DNA of 64,000 nucleotides from Siderastrea siderea. Taxonomy: Eukaryota > Cnidaria > Anthozoa > Scleractinia > Rhizangiidae. This document shows, in pieces, positions 36,734 to 49,363 of this stretch (position 1 is its first letter; each line of letters starts with the position of its first letter). The translations under genes and the position numbers were made by a program. Under the pieces are notes generated by a model, which worked only from the letters and a program-made list of their open reading frames with translations, had not been told where the DNA came from and did not search any database. Location of the stretch: contig OZ034968.1 of NCBI GenBank assembly GCA_964030785.1, forward strand, positions 33,643,186-33,707,185, read 5' to 3'.

Positions 36734-37621
36734 ACGTGATAGTTTGTATTTACTTATACATGCAACTAAAATGTAATTTAGAGATGATTGACTTTGGAAA
36801 GAGCGCAATGGATCGAAATGAATCAAATCTAGTGTGAATAAAGGAACATTTCCTGTCGTTGTTTCAGTTCAAAGAGTTAATTGACTCATACTTAGTCAAT
36901 AGGGACCTCTGGACACCTGAGAATGTTAGGCTCATTTTAACCAGTTAAAACCGCGGAAACAAATCAGTATTCACAAAGGGCATTTACTCTAGACTCTTTT
37001 TGCGATACACCATAATTGCAAAAATAAAAAGACGTTGAGATAAATATCGTGAAAACTGGCGGAACTTTCGCTGAAATAATTTTCGTGATAATCAACGAGA
37101 CACTTACAAAACCTGAGAAAATAAGGTTCCACTCAGAATTGACAGTTTGATTGCAATTATCACGGGCTCTTACAAACGGAACTTGGTTACTGGCTATTCG
37201 AATACGTTTGTGCTATGCTAAACTAGATGATCAAGAGGCACCTGATTTCATCCCTTGGATTAATATTATTGCCGCGGATTTTATTTCAGCAAAGCATTAG
37301 CAATGCGCGAAAACATCGAGAAATAAACCCGACGGGCCGCCAATAAAAGGTATTGGGGTATATTGGTGAAGTGATAAGCATAAATTATTGAACAATTTGT
37401 GGTCTTTATCAATACAGTGACCTGTTATCTTAGGTGTTCAATAGCACTGTACTCCACGGTGGCAATACCTCTTGACATGTTGTTAACCTATGGACCTATT
37501 GATTAAAAAATAGTTCCAGGATTGCTTAGGAAGAGATAATATGGTACAGCAGGAAATTCTTGCGTTTTGACAGAAAGATGAGGACACACAAAAACGAAGA
37601 AGGGCAGAAATATGGGCCGAC
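36734..37621. other. intergenic region
   Basis: It holds the polyadenylation signal of gene I and the promoter region of gene J. No further gene or repeat was recognised. Confidence 0.5.
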
Positions 37622-40135
37622 ATGTATGAAGTGTTTAAGGTGTTTGTGGTACTGACAATTTACATAGCTGTTGGGTCATCTGAAAGATACGATGCTAAAA
37701 CACTAAAGGATGAATACCTTACCATTTACCGACTATTAAAAAGAAATAAGGAATTCAATGGAATAGTTCTAAAGACTCCCAATACCTCAAGGCAAGCACT
37801 GAATTCGATTCTGTTAATCGAAAGAAATGGCGATGGGTTTTCAGTTACCAAAAGAATGGAAGAGGAAAAACCCGAAGGGCCAGTTCACGAGATTTCGAGG
37901 GAGTATTTTAAAAGACTCTACGTGGTCCTAGAACACGCCTTGAAAACGCTTAACGAGAGAGAAGAAGATGAAGATAGGGAGGGGAGTTCTGAAAATGAAT
38001 CAGAAGGCGAACATAAATACGGTGACAACGTTGAAAAGGTTGTGAAAACTAAAGGTACAGCTAAGAATAAAGATAAAGGAAATGAGAAAGAGTCGGCAGA
38101 AGAGGATCAGTCGGGTGATTCTCCAGGACCTAGCGGTTCGATATGTTTCATGCCGTGTGGAGGAAGTGGAGGTAGCTGTTTTCATCCTTCAGCATGTGGC
38201 TGTTCATGCTCAGATTGCTTGCCCTGTCAACCTCAATCTTGCATGATGCCGCCTTGTTGTCCTTGCTGCTGTAACCCAGGAGGGAAAAAACTCGAAGACG
38301 TCTGGATGATGCCAACATTGATAGTAGCTAAACCCGTTGCAGCGCCCCCACCGCCTGGAGAAGGACCAAAACTTTGGCTGCCAGCTTGGTTAACAGATCA
38401 ACTTGGACTTCCTCCCTCGGCAGGCGTTGGGGAGGGGGCAAGTGGAAAAGAAGGGGGAACGAAGGCAAGTGGTGGAGGTGGAGGAGCAGGAGGGGGTGCT
38501 GCTGGAGGTGGAGCAGGAGCTGGAGAAGGGGGTGCTGGAGGAGCAGGAGGTGGTGCTGCAGGGGGTGGAGGAGCAGGAGGGGGTGCTGCTGGAGGTGGAG
38601 CAGGAGCTGGAGAAGGGGGTGCTGGAGGAGCAGGAGGTGGTGCTGCAGGAGGTGGAGGGGCTGGAGGTGGTGCAGCTGGAGGTGGAGGAGCCGGAGGTGG
38701 TGCAGCTGGAGGGGGAGGAGCCCGGGGTGGTGCAGCTGGAGGTGGAGGAGCTGGAGGTGGTGCAGCTGGAGAGGGAGGAGCCGGAGGTGGTGCAGCTGGA
38801 GAGGGAGGAGCAGGAGGTGGTGCAGCTGGAGGTGGAGGAGCCGGAGGTGGTGCAGCTGGAGGTGGAGGAGCCGGAGGTGGTGCAGCAGGAGGGGGTGCTG
38901 CTGGAGGTGGAGCAGGAGCTGGAGAAGGGGGTGCTGGAGGAGCAGGAGGTGGTGCTGCAGCTGGAGGTGGAGGAGCCGGAGGTGGTGCAGCTGGAGGGGG
39001 AGGAGCCGGAGGTGGTGCAGCTGGAGGTGGAGGAGCCGGAGGTGGTGAAGCAGGAGGTGGAGGAGCCGGAGGTGGTGCAGCTGGAGGTGAAGCAGTCGGA
39101 GGTGCTGCAGCTGGAGGGGGAGGAGCAGGAGGTGGTGCTGCAGAAGTTGGTGCAGCTGGAGGTGGAGGAGCCGGAGGTGGTGCAGTTGGAGGTGGAGGAA
39201 CCGGAGGTGGTGCAGCTGGAGGTGGAGGAGCCGGAGGTGGTGAAGCAGGAGGTGGAGGAGCCGGAGGTGGTGTAGCTGGAGGGGGAGGGGCAGAAGGTGG
39301 TGCAGCTGGAGGGGGAGGAGCAGGAGGTGGTGCAGCTGGAGGTGGAGGAGCCGGAGGTGGTGCAGCTGGAGGGGGAGGAGTCGGGGGTGGTGCTGCGGAA
39401 GGTGGAGGAGCCATAGGTAGCGCAGCAGGAGGGAGTGCTGCTGGAGGTGGAGCAGGAGCTGCAGGAGGGGGTGTTGGAGGTGGTGCTGCTGGAGGGGGAG
39501 GAGCAGGAGGTGGTGCAGCTGGAGGTGGAGGAGCCGGGAGTGGTGCTGCGGGAGGTGGAGGAGCCATAAGTGGCGCAGCAGGAGGGAGTGCTGCTGGAGG
39601 TGGAGCAGGAGCTGGAGGAGGGGGTGTTGGAGGTGGTACTGCTGGAGGGGGAGGAGCAGGAAGTGGTACAGCTGGAGGGGGAGGAGCCGGAGGTGGTGCT
39701 GCGGGAGGTGGAGGAGCCGGGGGTGGTGCAGCTGGAGGTGGAGGAGTTGGAGGTGGTGCTGCGGGAGGTGGAGGAGCCGGAGTTGGTGCAGCTGGTGGAG
39801 GAGCAACAAGTGGAGGTGAAGGAACAGTTCGAGGGGGAGGTGGTGGAGGAGGAACAAGCGGGAAGATTGGTGGGGGCGGCAGTGGTGATAGCCGGAAAAG
39901 TGAAGGGAAACGTTTTGGAAGTTCAAACGTTCTAGGGAAAATATATAGAGGAAATGTCAAGGATGACAAAGAAGATGTGGACATTACAGTTCCCGTACCT
40001 AAAATGTATGAGGGCGGATCACATGAATTAGATTCCTCCACTCAAATCTTAGGTTCAATCAGAACGCCGGTGACAGCTGAAATCACTGGAAAGACTACTA
40101 CAAGAACTCGAAGAAATGAAGTAACTTTTACATAG
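37622..40135 (+). CDS. silk-like Gly/Ala-repeat secreted protein, gene J
   Basis: A single open frame of 837 residues. Residues 1-19 are a signal peptide ([15 protein letters not shown]). Residues about 20-115 are charged and probably helical ([20 protein letters not shown]), similar to gene I. An acidic linker follows, then a Cys block at about residues 171-222 ([37 protein letters not shown]). A Pro/Trp segment comes next ([16 protein letters not shown]). Residues about 281-750 are almost pure Gly and Ala in ten-residue units of the type GGGAGGGAAG, coded by a 30-base minisatellite. The last 85 residues are charged and end EVTFT. AATAAA is at 40515. The plan resembles silk, elastomer or shell-matrix proteins only by composition. 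The long antisense Pro-rich frame over the same DNA is a by-product of the repeat. Confidence 0.85.
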   Translation: MYEVFKVFVVLTIYIAVGSSERYDAKTLKDEYLTIYRLLKRNKEFNGIVLKTPNTSRQALNSILLIERNGDGFSVTKRMEEEKPEGPVHEISREYFKRLYVVLEHALKTLNEREEDEDREGSSENESEGEHKYGDNVEKVVKTKGTAKNKDKGNEKESAEEDQSGDSPGPSGSICFMPCGGSGGSCFHPSACGCSCSDCLPCQPQSCMMPPCCPCCCNPGGKKLEDVWMMPTLIVAKPVAAPPPPGEGPKLWLPAWLTDQLGLPPSAGVGEGASGKEGGTKASGGGGGAGGGAAGGGAGAGEGGAGGAGGGAAGGGGAGGGAAGGGAGAGEGGAGGAGGGAAGGGGAGGGAAGGGGAGGGAAGGGGARGGAAGGGGAGGGAAGEGGAGGGAAGEGGAGGGAAGGGGAGGGAAGGGGAGGGAAGGGAAGGGAGAGEGGAGGAGGGAAAGGGGAGGGAAGGGGAGGGAAGGGGAGGGEAGGGGAGGGAAGGEAVGGAAAGGGGAGGGAAEVGAAGGGGAGGGAVGGGGTGGGAAGGGGAGGGEAGGGGAGGGVAGGGGAEGGAAGGGGAGGGAAGGGGAGGGAAGGGGVGGGAAEGGGAIGSAAGGSAAGGGAGAAGGGVGGGAAGGGGAGGGAAGGGGAGSGAAGGGGAISGAAGGSAAGGGAGAGGGGVGGGTAGGGGAGSGTAGGGGAGGGAAGGGGAGGGAAGGGGVGGGAAGGGGAGVGAAGGGATSGGEGTVRGGGGGGGTSGKIGGGGSGDSRKSEGKRFGSSNVLGKIYRGNVKDDKEDVDITVPVPKMYEGGSHELDSSTQILGSIRTPVTAEITGKTTTRTRRNEVTFT
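38466..39830 (+). repeat. 30-bp coding minisatellite (Gly/Ala)
   Basis: About 45 imperfect copies of a GC-rich 30-base unit (ggtggaggagccggaggtgg then tgcagctgga) lie in frame in gene J. Larger blocks are also duplicated; for example ggagctggagaagggggtgc recurs near 38517, 38607 and 38917. Length variation between individuals is expected. Confidence 0.85.
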
Positions 40136-41345
40136 GTAAAACAAAGCGAAAACGAATACAAAGTACAACCTAGAATAACAGCCAGCCATTTTGAATGTTT
40201 TGAAATATTTAGAGGACATTTGTTTCAGTCATTCATGATACGGCATCAAGTAACGAAGATTGTTTGAACTTAATTATCGTTGTTTTTAAAACTCTAAAAG
40301 AACTTGTGCCTAAATTTCATTAGTAGGTACATTTTAATAGCCTTATCATAAGATACCATACCGTCCATACCGCTCTGGTAGCTAGAAAGCAGGCTTAATT
40401 GAACTTTCTCAAAAAAGATAACTAAACTGTAATAAAAAATTAAGTAAAAAAGGAAAATTGAACAAGAGCTGTGCAATCAAAATACCATTAAAATATACGG
40501 CGTGCTAAGGACCAAATAAAATTTCGCTTTATTTTTTTCTTAACAAAATGTTATTTAACATGGCTCTATTTTTAAAATCATGTTTATATTTAAATTCAGG
40601 GACATGTGACGACTGTCTTCAAATTGAAAGGAAGACGAGATAACCAAACGTCCCTGATAAAGGGCTCTTGTACTGTTGTACTGTTGTACTATTGTCTCCA
40701 TTACTGCTTTGTCAGTCGAACCTTGCGATCTTGCAAACGTCGACCGAAATAAAAATGTCCCCAACAAATTGTATGTTTGTGTCCCAAGACCATAGGCGTA
40801 CAACAGTAGCGATTCATCCACCATCTTGTCCGAGCCGTTTTCATTATTTGGTACCAGTCTCCTTGGTTTGCCTTAAAATCGGTATTGGCAGCAGTCTAGG
40901 TTTGTAGGAAATATTGCTGGAAAACCGAATTGTGATCTTTAAACAGTCAGTGGTCTTGCTCTCATTTAAGTGAGTCACACAATTGCAATTCAGATATGCA
41001 CAACTTGCGAGTAAGCGAGCAATGGTGGCTTGCAGCTGTGTGAGCTATGGCACGACTAAAGCCCAACTTATTTTCAATTCACTTCCAGCTCTTTTCATGA
41101 GATTACTCTGTCTTCATGCAAATGATTTTTTCACCCATCTCAAAAGCATTTTCTGTCGAGAAATGGCTGTACCAACCTCAATCCAGAAGAGGCAGGCCAC
41201 CTTGGATCTAGAGAATATTGTAAGGGCATTTTTAACTTGGACTGCCAACTGTAAGATGTAGCCGACCAAAATAAGACGGATGATGGTTGAGATAGACAAC
41301 GATTTTAATCAGGAATCAAAACCTCATGGTTTCCCACACCGTGAT
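40136..41345. other. intergenic region
   Basis: It holds the polyadenylation signal of gene J at 40515. The frames at 40555-41299 have no motif. Nothing else is recognised. Confidence 0.5.
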
Positions 41346-41420
41346 GAATTACCCGTAATTCAAGGGCCACAGGTTTATCAGTTCAAAGACTGTCAAGTGC
41401 CACCCTCGTTAAACAAAGTC
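41346..41420 (-). repeat. dispersed repeat, inverted copy of 26719-26790
   Basis: The reverse complement starts gactttgtttaacgagggtg and continues through aaacctgtggccctt. It matches the block inside the SINE-like element at 26719 over about 65 bases, with a few differences. The two copies lie 14.6 kb apart in opposite orientation. Confidence 0.65.
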
Positions 41421-41689
41421 AATTTATTTTTATTTTATTTATTTTAGGTAAACACCCGGTTTTTCAAGTACATGACGTAAATATTACAGACGTATTATTA
41501 TTTGTTTGCAAATCTCTGAGGTGTAAATGACTGTCAACGTTTTAAATCAAAGTGCATATGTTGGATCCTGCTTCCTCAGTATACTGGTGTCATCTATTGA
41601 ATTAAAAGTTGATTATCCCTGCTGTAAGTGTTGGTTATTGTTGGCTATTGCACGACGGTCGACAAGAGTCTATGAGCATTGATGGACCA

Positions 41690-43715
41690 GGTAAAAGATA
41701 CTGACAGTTTTAACTCACTGACAACGCACAGTCAGCAGTTGTGCTAGGGGTCAGCGTTTTATAAAAATTAAACGTGAGCTTCAAACTCGATAACAAGAGT
41801 CGACAAAAGTGTACAGGGTTAACGACGAAAAGAGTTAGAGAGTTGAAAATCTTTTATAGGCTACTTAAGTTGAAAATACCGAGCAAATGAGATTTAGCAG
41901 GCGATATAGATTGCGAGTTTAAGCTCACCGACATCAGCTTACGAGAGATAACATATTAAGTTAATAAGAGTTAGGTACATATTTAGGGAATGCGAGCAAA
42001 TGAAGTTGAGTTTGAACCCACTGACTGTACACGAGGGTCGAGAAGAGTGCTTGAGAGTTAAAGGTGACAAGAGCGATTGAGACTTCAAACTCACTGGCAG
42101 GGTACGAGAGCTCGAGAAGACCGCATAAGAGTCGGCAGGGGTATTTTGCAGAACGCAGAACGCAGAACGCAGAATGGTGGTCAGCGGTATATAGCGTAAG
42201 ACAGGAAGGTACATCATATGTGATAAACTGATATCATACATGCCTAACCCTAACCCTAACCCTAGCCCTAAACCCTAACTCTAACCTAACCCTAATCTAC
42301 CTTAGGAAACTATTATTTTGATTTTGCCTTCAATGTGAAAGTAATTTCGTCAGATCCTAAAAATGGATGAAAATACCGTGACAGAGCCCCCTTGGGCTAA
42401 CTCTCATACTGGCTAACTCTTATGCGGCAGGGGTATTTTGCAGAACGCAGAATGCAGAACGTAGAACGCAGAACGCAGAATGATGGTCAGCGGTATAGAG
42501 TGTGAAACAGGTAGGTACATCATACATGATAAACTGATATCATACATGCCTAACCCGAACCTTAAACCTAGGGTTAGGGCTAGGGTTAGAGTTAGGGTTA
42601 GAAAACACCCAGATAGTAGTAATAAACCAAACCTGAACAAGGATGCTTACGACTGAGGGAGAATAAGACGGATTACGAACGACAAACTTGAAAAAAATGG
42701 CCCAATTTCTTCAAGTTGCGTTATCCGAGAGGTAATTCCTTTAAATACAGTGACATCTTCCAGTCTTAATTACAGTTTCCGGCAAACGATACTGAAAGTT
42801 TAACCTCCTTCAGACTGCACACAGAAGTCTTTGATAAAGCAAGAGGTTAAGAGGTAAAAGGGTTTGAGTTAAAGTTCAATTCCATTGATAAGGGACGACA
42901 GTCGTGAAGAGGGTATCAGAGTTAGCAAGCAACAGAGATTAAGAGCTTAACCTCATTGACTCTGTATGGCTCGGTCGACAAGAGGAAAGCTAGGAATGAG
43001 ATTGATGGTGTAACTCCCTGACAATAGACTAGAGTCGACCAGAATGCATAAAAGTTAGAGAGCAAAAAAGATTCATTTGAGAGATATAACTCTTTGAGAG
43101 CGTGCAAGAGCCCACACAACTGAATGAGAGTTAGTAAGCTAGAGATATTGAGTTTTAACTCTCTCAGAGCGTACGAATTACAAACAAGAGTGAATGAGAA
43201 CTAGAAGTGAAGAGAGATTCAGAATTTAGACTCGAGTGTCGTCAAGAGTGCGTGGGAGCCAGTGTGCAAAACGCGTTTAAAAGTTTAAACTCACAAGCAG
43301 CACACGAGAGTAGAGAGGAATGCATGAAAGGGAAAATGAGTTCGAAACTTAAAGCTCGTTGATAGTGCGGGAAATTCGACAAGATAGCGGGACAGTTAGC
43401 GTGAAGAGGAGAAGAGAGTTTACTGAACTTCACAGACAGCACACGAATGTGAAGAGAGTTAGAAAGCAGCAGAAACTGAGAGTTGAAACTCTAACAGAAA
43501 GAGTCAGTGGCTTAAAGATACCGTCAGAGTTTAAAGTCTCTTACAAAGCACGAGATTCAATAATAGTGAAAGAGGGTCAAGAGATAAGTGTGATTGAGAG
43601 TTTAGGCACACTGATAGGGCACGAGAGTTAGCAAGAGTGTGGGAGAGTGAAGAGTTTTAACTCACCGAAACCCACTGACAGCGCACGAGAGTCGACAAGA
43701 GTAAAATAATGAGAT
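41690..43715. repeat. degenerate satellite, units of about 80-90 bp
   Basis: Phrases such as aactcactgacagcgcacga, gagagtcgacaagagtgcat and gagagttagaaag recur in the same order roughly every 80-90 bases with heavy divergence. Examples start near 41713, 42010, 42087, 42955, 43010, 43100, 43280 and 43660. Short open frames in the block are by-products. It is an old satellite array, interrupted by two telomere-like patches. Confidence 0.6.
42145..42602. repeat. duplicated unit with telomere-like TTAGGG patches
   Basis: Two copies of a unit of about 100 bases (cagaacgcag repeats, gatggtcagcggtata, gataaactgatatcatacat) start near 42150 and 42435. The first leads into CCCTAA repeats at 42243-42294. 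The second leads into CCTAACCC followed directly by TTAGGG repeats at 42549-42602, a head-to-head arrangement. The repeats are interstitial and degenerate. Confidence 0.7.
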
Positions 43716-44158
43716 ATAGTACAGAATGAAATTTCTACAGAATCACGATGTAGATTGTTGTCCAAAAGAGTATTGGAATTTTGGCGGCTTTTGCGGTGCG
43801 AAGAATATTAAAACTCGTTGCATCACAAACGAGCTGTTGTCATGTCTCATTATCATGTAGACAAGTAAGCTTCCGCAGATTGTCTGCCTGGTTGTGGAAT
43901 AATCCCATTTCTTGTTTGCGCGAAAAAGATGAAGAATAGCTTGCCTTTTTGAGCAAGAAAGGTTGTTCTGGTAACTCAGTAACTCAGATACATGGCTATC
44001 GGTGTAATGAAACAGTTATCGCACTCAGTCTGGTCGCACATGAACTCATAGCTCGTGCGTGTGTACAACTCAAAAAATACGGGGATTGGGGAGAGCGTCA
44101 TGGAGTGAAGACGTGACAGAAGGAGCTCCCGTAAACTGGACAATTTTTATCGTGTTGA

Positions 44159-45003
44159 ATGCCCATGGAATCATTGCTTTTTACTCCAAGGAGGAAGAAT
44201 AGGAATCGAAGTGATTCGGAGCCTTCCCCAGAAGATCACAAGAATCTAACTCTCCTGCCGAGTTATCGAGTGACGAAGAAGCAGTCATGGATGCTATCTC
44301 TAGCAAACTCGACGTCGTGCTTTCTAAGCTATCAAACCTGGAAACCCAATTTGAAGAGTTAAATATTGCGGTCAAAGGTTTGCAATGGAAAGTAACTTCC
44401 TTATAAGTGGACGCTGACTCAGTCAAAGCCAAGCAGAAAACATTAGACGACAATTTCACTTCCATGGAGAAAAATGCCGTATTTGTCGACGAACAACTAA
44501 AGAAGTTGCACAGCGAGTCTGTTAAAACCAACGACGATGTCAGCGAAACCCGCAAAAAGCTACTCTATTTAGAGGCGTACAGTCGGCGAGAAAATTTGAA
44601 ATTTGAAGGTATCCCAGAAAGAAACTCGCAGCAGATACCGGAGGAAGAAAATGGAACCGGTCAACAGGGTAAAGGGCCGACTGAAAACACCCAAGCGGTG
44701 TTAACCGAGTTCTTGGAGAATGTTCTAGGAATACAATACGCACATGGTATGGAATTTCAACGCGTGCACCGTTTAGGAAAGCCGACAAAGGAAAACGACA
44801 AGGACAGAGTCATTATTGCGCGCTTCCTGAGGTATTCAGACAGAGAAAGAGTGTTTAAATGTGACCGAAGACTCAAGGACACCGAGTACAAGATGCAGAG
44901 TACAAGACCTCCCGAAAGAAATACACGAGATGGGAAAACGTCAAATAGAGAAACTAAAGAAAGCCAGAAAGGATGGAAGGCAATTCGAAGTTTAAGCATT
45001 TAA
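44159..45003 (+). pseudogene. L1-type retrotransposon ORF1 (decayed)
   Basis: The translated pieces show a coiled coil (MDAISSKLDVVLSKLSNLET) followed by KKLLYLEAYSRRENLKFEGI, VHRLGKP and DRVIIARFLRYSDRERVF. This is the usual layout of the L1 ORF1 RNA-binding protein (Transposase_22 type). The reading frame is broken: a frameshift near 44240, an in-frame TAA at 44404-44406, and another shift near 44900. After that point the frame LPKEIHEMGKRQ continues the conserved C-terminus. No reverse transcriptase frame follows. It is a dead copy. Confidence 0.8.
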
Positions 45004-46372
45004 ACTGTTGTTAATGATCTCTGTGGTTTTATATCAAATCCATAACTCATTTGTCACTGGCCTTATTTCAAGGTTTCAGTTATTGGGCAATAGTCTGGGG
45101 GCAATGTCTAACCGGAAGTAGTTATTCTGTAAACCTGTATGACAAAGCTCCCAGTATTTTTCCTCTGACATTTCCATGTGATCTCGGCATGCAATCACCA
45201 GTTAGTAAAATCCCCTTGTCTTGCCCCTGTCTCAGTTGTAAGCTACTCTTCAAGCTAGGTTGTTCTTTGCTTTCCCTCCCTCCCTCCCTGTGTTGGTAGT
45301 TTTGTCATTCCTCATCTTCTCGATTGTGAATTTGGGACTACCATTCACGAGCCTTTGTTTATTCTGTTATCTACTTAAAGCTGTTTCATTTATTACTGTT
45401 GTCAGTTAACCTTGTTGTTTAGTTAATAAAGTTTTTGGTGGCAGGGAAGTGCAACCTAGGCTGCACTTTTCCCACAGTAAGTGCTATAGCCACCCTGGGA
45501 AATAGGTCCGGATCTCTTCCAGGATGGTACCATCGTACCATCTGACCTATTGTCCTCCCAGAAGGGCAATCCTCTTCTGGTCCATCCTATGTTAGACCCT
45601 AACATGGGTTCCCCTAGAGACGCCGCTACTCTAGGGGAGATAGGCTCTGCCACCCAAGGTTTGCCACAACAATCAATTTTTCTCATTATATTCTTGTGTC
45701 CACCCAGCAGGAGGGGGTAAAGTCCAAGTCCCCCCCCTGTAGTGCAACCAAGGGATTTTAATCATAGTTGCGAGCATCATCAAAGTCTGCTTCCCCCTCT
45801 ATGTTTTCGGCGTGAACTCTTTACAGCACAAACCGCAGGGACTCATTAAGCCTATTTTAGCAAATCCGAACCAGACAAACTATACATCAACGGTAAATAC
45901 GTACAGATGTAAGAGTTACGCTTTGTTTATTTAGTTTACCTTGGTAGGCATTACAATTATTCATTCTTGTTTTTCTATTTAATGTATGCCAATTAGGAGG
46001 TATGACTCGCGAAAAGTTGCGTTACTACGAGTCCTACCCTGTGGGGTTACGCTTTGTCTAATTAACACCCCATGGGCGTTCCGTATCCTTTTTTTTTAAA
46101 TTTTTTCACATTCCGGTGAGAGGGCTGCGGGTTAATATTGCGTATGAGGCGATTTATCGTGCTCGTTAACAGTTTCTCTGGAGAAAAAGGTATGTGGTTC
46201 TTTTTTATTCTCAACGTTAATTACGCCCTCAATTCCTGTTTTCTGCTATGTTTTGTTACTGTTTCGTTAACCAGTAATAATACGCCTGTTGCTATTAGTA
46301 TGTAATGTTAGTAGCATGTTTGTAAATAATCTGTTTTGTAATAGTAATAAAAATGTAAAAAAAAAAACACAA
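45004..46372 (+). mobile_element. possible 3' part of the same LINE, no ORF2
   Basis: No reverse transcriptase or endonuclease motif was seen in any frame. The stretch ends in an A-rich tail (about 46345-46370) preceded by gtaataaaaatg, as expected for the end of a non-LTR element. So the copy may be a half-LINE with ORF1 joined to a 3'UTR. A second, independent insertion is also possible. Confidence 0.35.
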
Positions 46373-47314
46373 AAAATACGCACACCTCCCAGTAATCCAT
46401 CAAACGCTTCCGTAATTCGCGGTGGAGGGTGGCTATCTTTCTAATAATAAGATTTTTAGTGACGAGTTGCTGACATCCCTCTCCTCAGCAAGAATTGCTT
46501 AGACAGTGTACTCATTTTTAGTGAGTACAAAAACTATACAAACAGAACAACATAAGACGAGGCGGATGTAGCCTGCATAACAGTCATTTCAGAGAGCATT
46601 AGAAATCTACCGGGAACAAAAAACTAAACGTGGAAGAACCCGAAATACAAGAATAGCTGGGAATGCACAGAGAAACGTAGGAAATTACTGCTCCATAGTT
46701 ATTATTTGAATGGTTGCAATGAAACTAACGTTACATTTAGATCCGAACAATAATAATTCCTTGTTTGACAGTGGAAAGTAAAGGCGCCGAAAGCTTCGTC
46801 GGCTCTTTAAACTGACTGCTATTCAAGCAATAGTGGATGAAATCGTGTCATGTATTCTTCAGCCTTACTTAAATAAGTTGGATATCTATGGTACAAAATA
46901 ATATCATGGAAGATGAAAAAATGTACAATTATATTATTCTGTTTTTGCCTAATTTTTTTTTACTACTGATCGAGTCATCTCAATACCTTACGAATCCATG
47001 TTCTTGGCACTATTGAGCAACACCTCAGTTTCAGGGGTTATGTGGGATGAAAGTTAGCCAAGGCCACTGTGTTCTTCCCTTTGTTAAAAATTATATGACT
47101 TCTGATTATCGAAACCGTCAAAATTTGAAACTTGAAAAATTTTAGATGGAGGACAAAATTAAATAGTTTACATGAACCCAAACTGAAAAGCTACAACACT
47201 GATATTAACAAAAATTAAGTTTTCATTTAGATTTTATTAGTATATTTATTTTAGCTTTAATTTTAAGTCTTAATTTAGTTCATTTAGTTTAATTTTTTTC
47301 GAAATTTAACACTG
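46373..47314. other. intergenic region
   Basis: AT-rich sequence with no supported gene, repeat or RNA gene. Confidence 0.45.
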
Positions 47315-49048
47315 TTAAGGTATCAGTATAACCCATTTTACTGTCCGCGCGCGGTCCGCTTTAGCGCTCGTTATTTTAACAAAAACCCCTATAAACCATA
47401 CATTTTTTGAAAGCTTAATAATTACAGATTATAAAAAATTCTATTTTAAACGGTTAAAATTCACCGTGTTTCAAAAATGTGAATTTGTCTACAAAACTGC
47501 ATGTCTGCATAAATAAAGTTATACGCCCGCTAAAATTAGCCGGGAGAAATCGATTAACATGGCATTCGTTACTTCACACATTGACCTCCAAAACTGTGTC
47601 CCAGATTTTTGAAACGTGCGTTTGTTATTTTTTTACTACAAGATAAAGTTAGAAAAGAGAAAAAATAGAACTGCCTGCGGAAAAAAGTCATAACTTTTTA
47701 ATGAGAGGGATAAAAAGAATTCGCCGACACGGTGTTGTGGGAAAATTATCTGACAACAGTCTCTCCAAATTTCAGCCAATTTGATCCAGGGGCTGCTGAC
47801 TTGGAATTCAAAAATGCACGTTCAACTCGCCTATTTTTTACTTTCGAAAAACAGGGAAAATATAATTTCGGCTGCGTCCAAGAGTAATGAGATTATACTC
47901 GGGATTATAACACCTCAGGAGACACCGCAGAGGAATCAATTTTCTCTAACAATGGGACTATGACAGTTAACATGGAACAGGCACAAACTGCCGCGAAGGC
48001 GGCAAATAATTCTCCTGAATACACCGCTTTCTGCACGTGTGAAGCCACAACTCTCAGGTTAGTAAACGCAAAATTATCGTTTGATTTACCATAACGGCGT
48101 TCAAATTTCGTAGTAGGAGTTAACGTACAATCGTGACTAATCTTCGAAATTCTGACCAGGTCAATTAACGATGCCCAAGGCCCGCAGAAAGTCGCCGCGA
48201 ACGTCCAAGCGAACAAAAACAAACGCGGCAGATGAGCGAGCAGGCGCCGTCATCGAGAGTTTGACTTCCAATGTCGATGCAAAGGAAAAGATACTAGAAG
48301 AAATGACATTAGCTGGGTAAGGAAGAAAAGATTTTTCACCGGTGATTCTTTTATTCTACGAAAGACTAGTCAATATAAAATCAAGGTCCGCCGGATTGCA
48401 AACCGTGCCACGTGCTGGCGGCTACTTTTATTCAGTCCCTAATAACGATTTACTTTCTTTTAGTTACGATGGGAGTCATTTTGCTTCTTCACTTGAAATC
48501 AGCGTGGAAGACAAGATAAAACGCGGAAAACCTCCACGGATTCATTTAGCTGTATTTTTGCGCGGCTCGCGCTCATCTGGTCGACAGTCTGCTCGCTCAC
48601 TTCTCTATTGTTTACATGGTCTTCCACTTCTTCGAGCCATTCCTGCTGGTTGTAATACGACCCTCTGTCGCTTGCAGCTGAAATGGCTGCACATTCTTGG
48701 TTGAAACTTTTCTTAGCTTTCTTTCGACTCCGTTTTGACGAAGAAAACGGGCAAGATCTCCTTCTTTTGCCAGGCATCACCAAAGCGCATCGATCGCGTG
48801 TCAACTTCGCACGTGTGCTTTGATGTCACGTGACTTCTTGCCCCGCTGATTTTCCATATGACAGAACCTGTCAACGCTCAATTAAGTAATTAACATGCCA
48901 AAAATCTTTTACGCGCAATTACTATCGGCAGATATAACATTTTTTAATGCAGTTTTTTTAAATGAGAGATCGTATGGAAATTTATCTAACTATTTAAAAA
49001 AGGTCAAATTATGAAAAATGGCAATTTTTCCGCTTTCTGATACCTTAA
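47315..49048. mobile_element. 1.7-kb DNA transposon with TTAA target site
   Basis: The left end is TTAA-ggtatcag and the right end is ctgatacc-TTAA, so short inverted termini are flanked by a TTAA duplication. TTAA targets are used by piggyBac and Kolobok elements. Inside are two divergent basic frames that each begin with MP and an Arg/Lys-rich stretch: 48171 on + (MPKARRKSPRTSKRTK, possible donor after TLAG) and 48774 on - (MPGKRRRSCPFSSSKRSRKK). No transposase domain is recognised. It is probably non-autonomous or decayed. Confidence 0.6.
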
Positions 49049-49363
49049 TGAGGATTTCTGTAAACTGTTTTTTATCTTACCTCGTCTGTTTTGGCTAATC
49101 TCACTCGCAAATACAATTGTGTATAAAAATGTATATAGTATTAAAAAAATAGCAGTAAGAAATAATTTTAAATCAACAAAAAGCCTTGGTTAACTTTGGA
49201 CCCTGGAATTCTTTAAAATCAACAACCCTGGAAGAAACCAAGCTGAGAAAAAAAATACCATGGTTAGTCAATCAGTTACCTTATACTTTGAGTGCAGAAC
49301 AGGGAGCATTTTTTGCGCTCATTCAATGATATTCTCTGAGTTTGTTCTGAGCACACACAAGGC

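Noticed and set aside
38398..40041. 547-residue antisense Pro/Ala-rich open frame (and a Leu/His-rich one at 38328-39926)
   Set aside because: By-products of the GC-rich 30-base repeat of gene J; no start context, signal peptide or splice sites.
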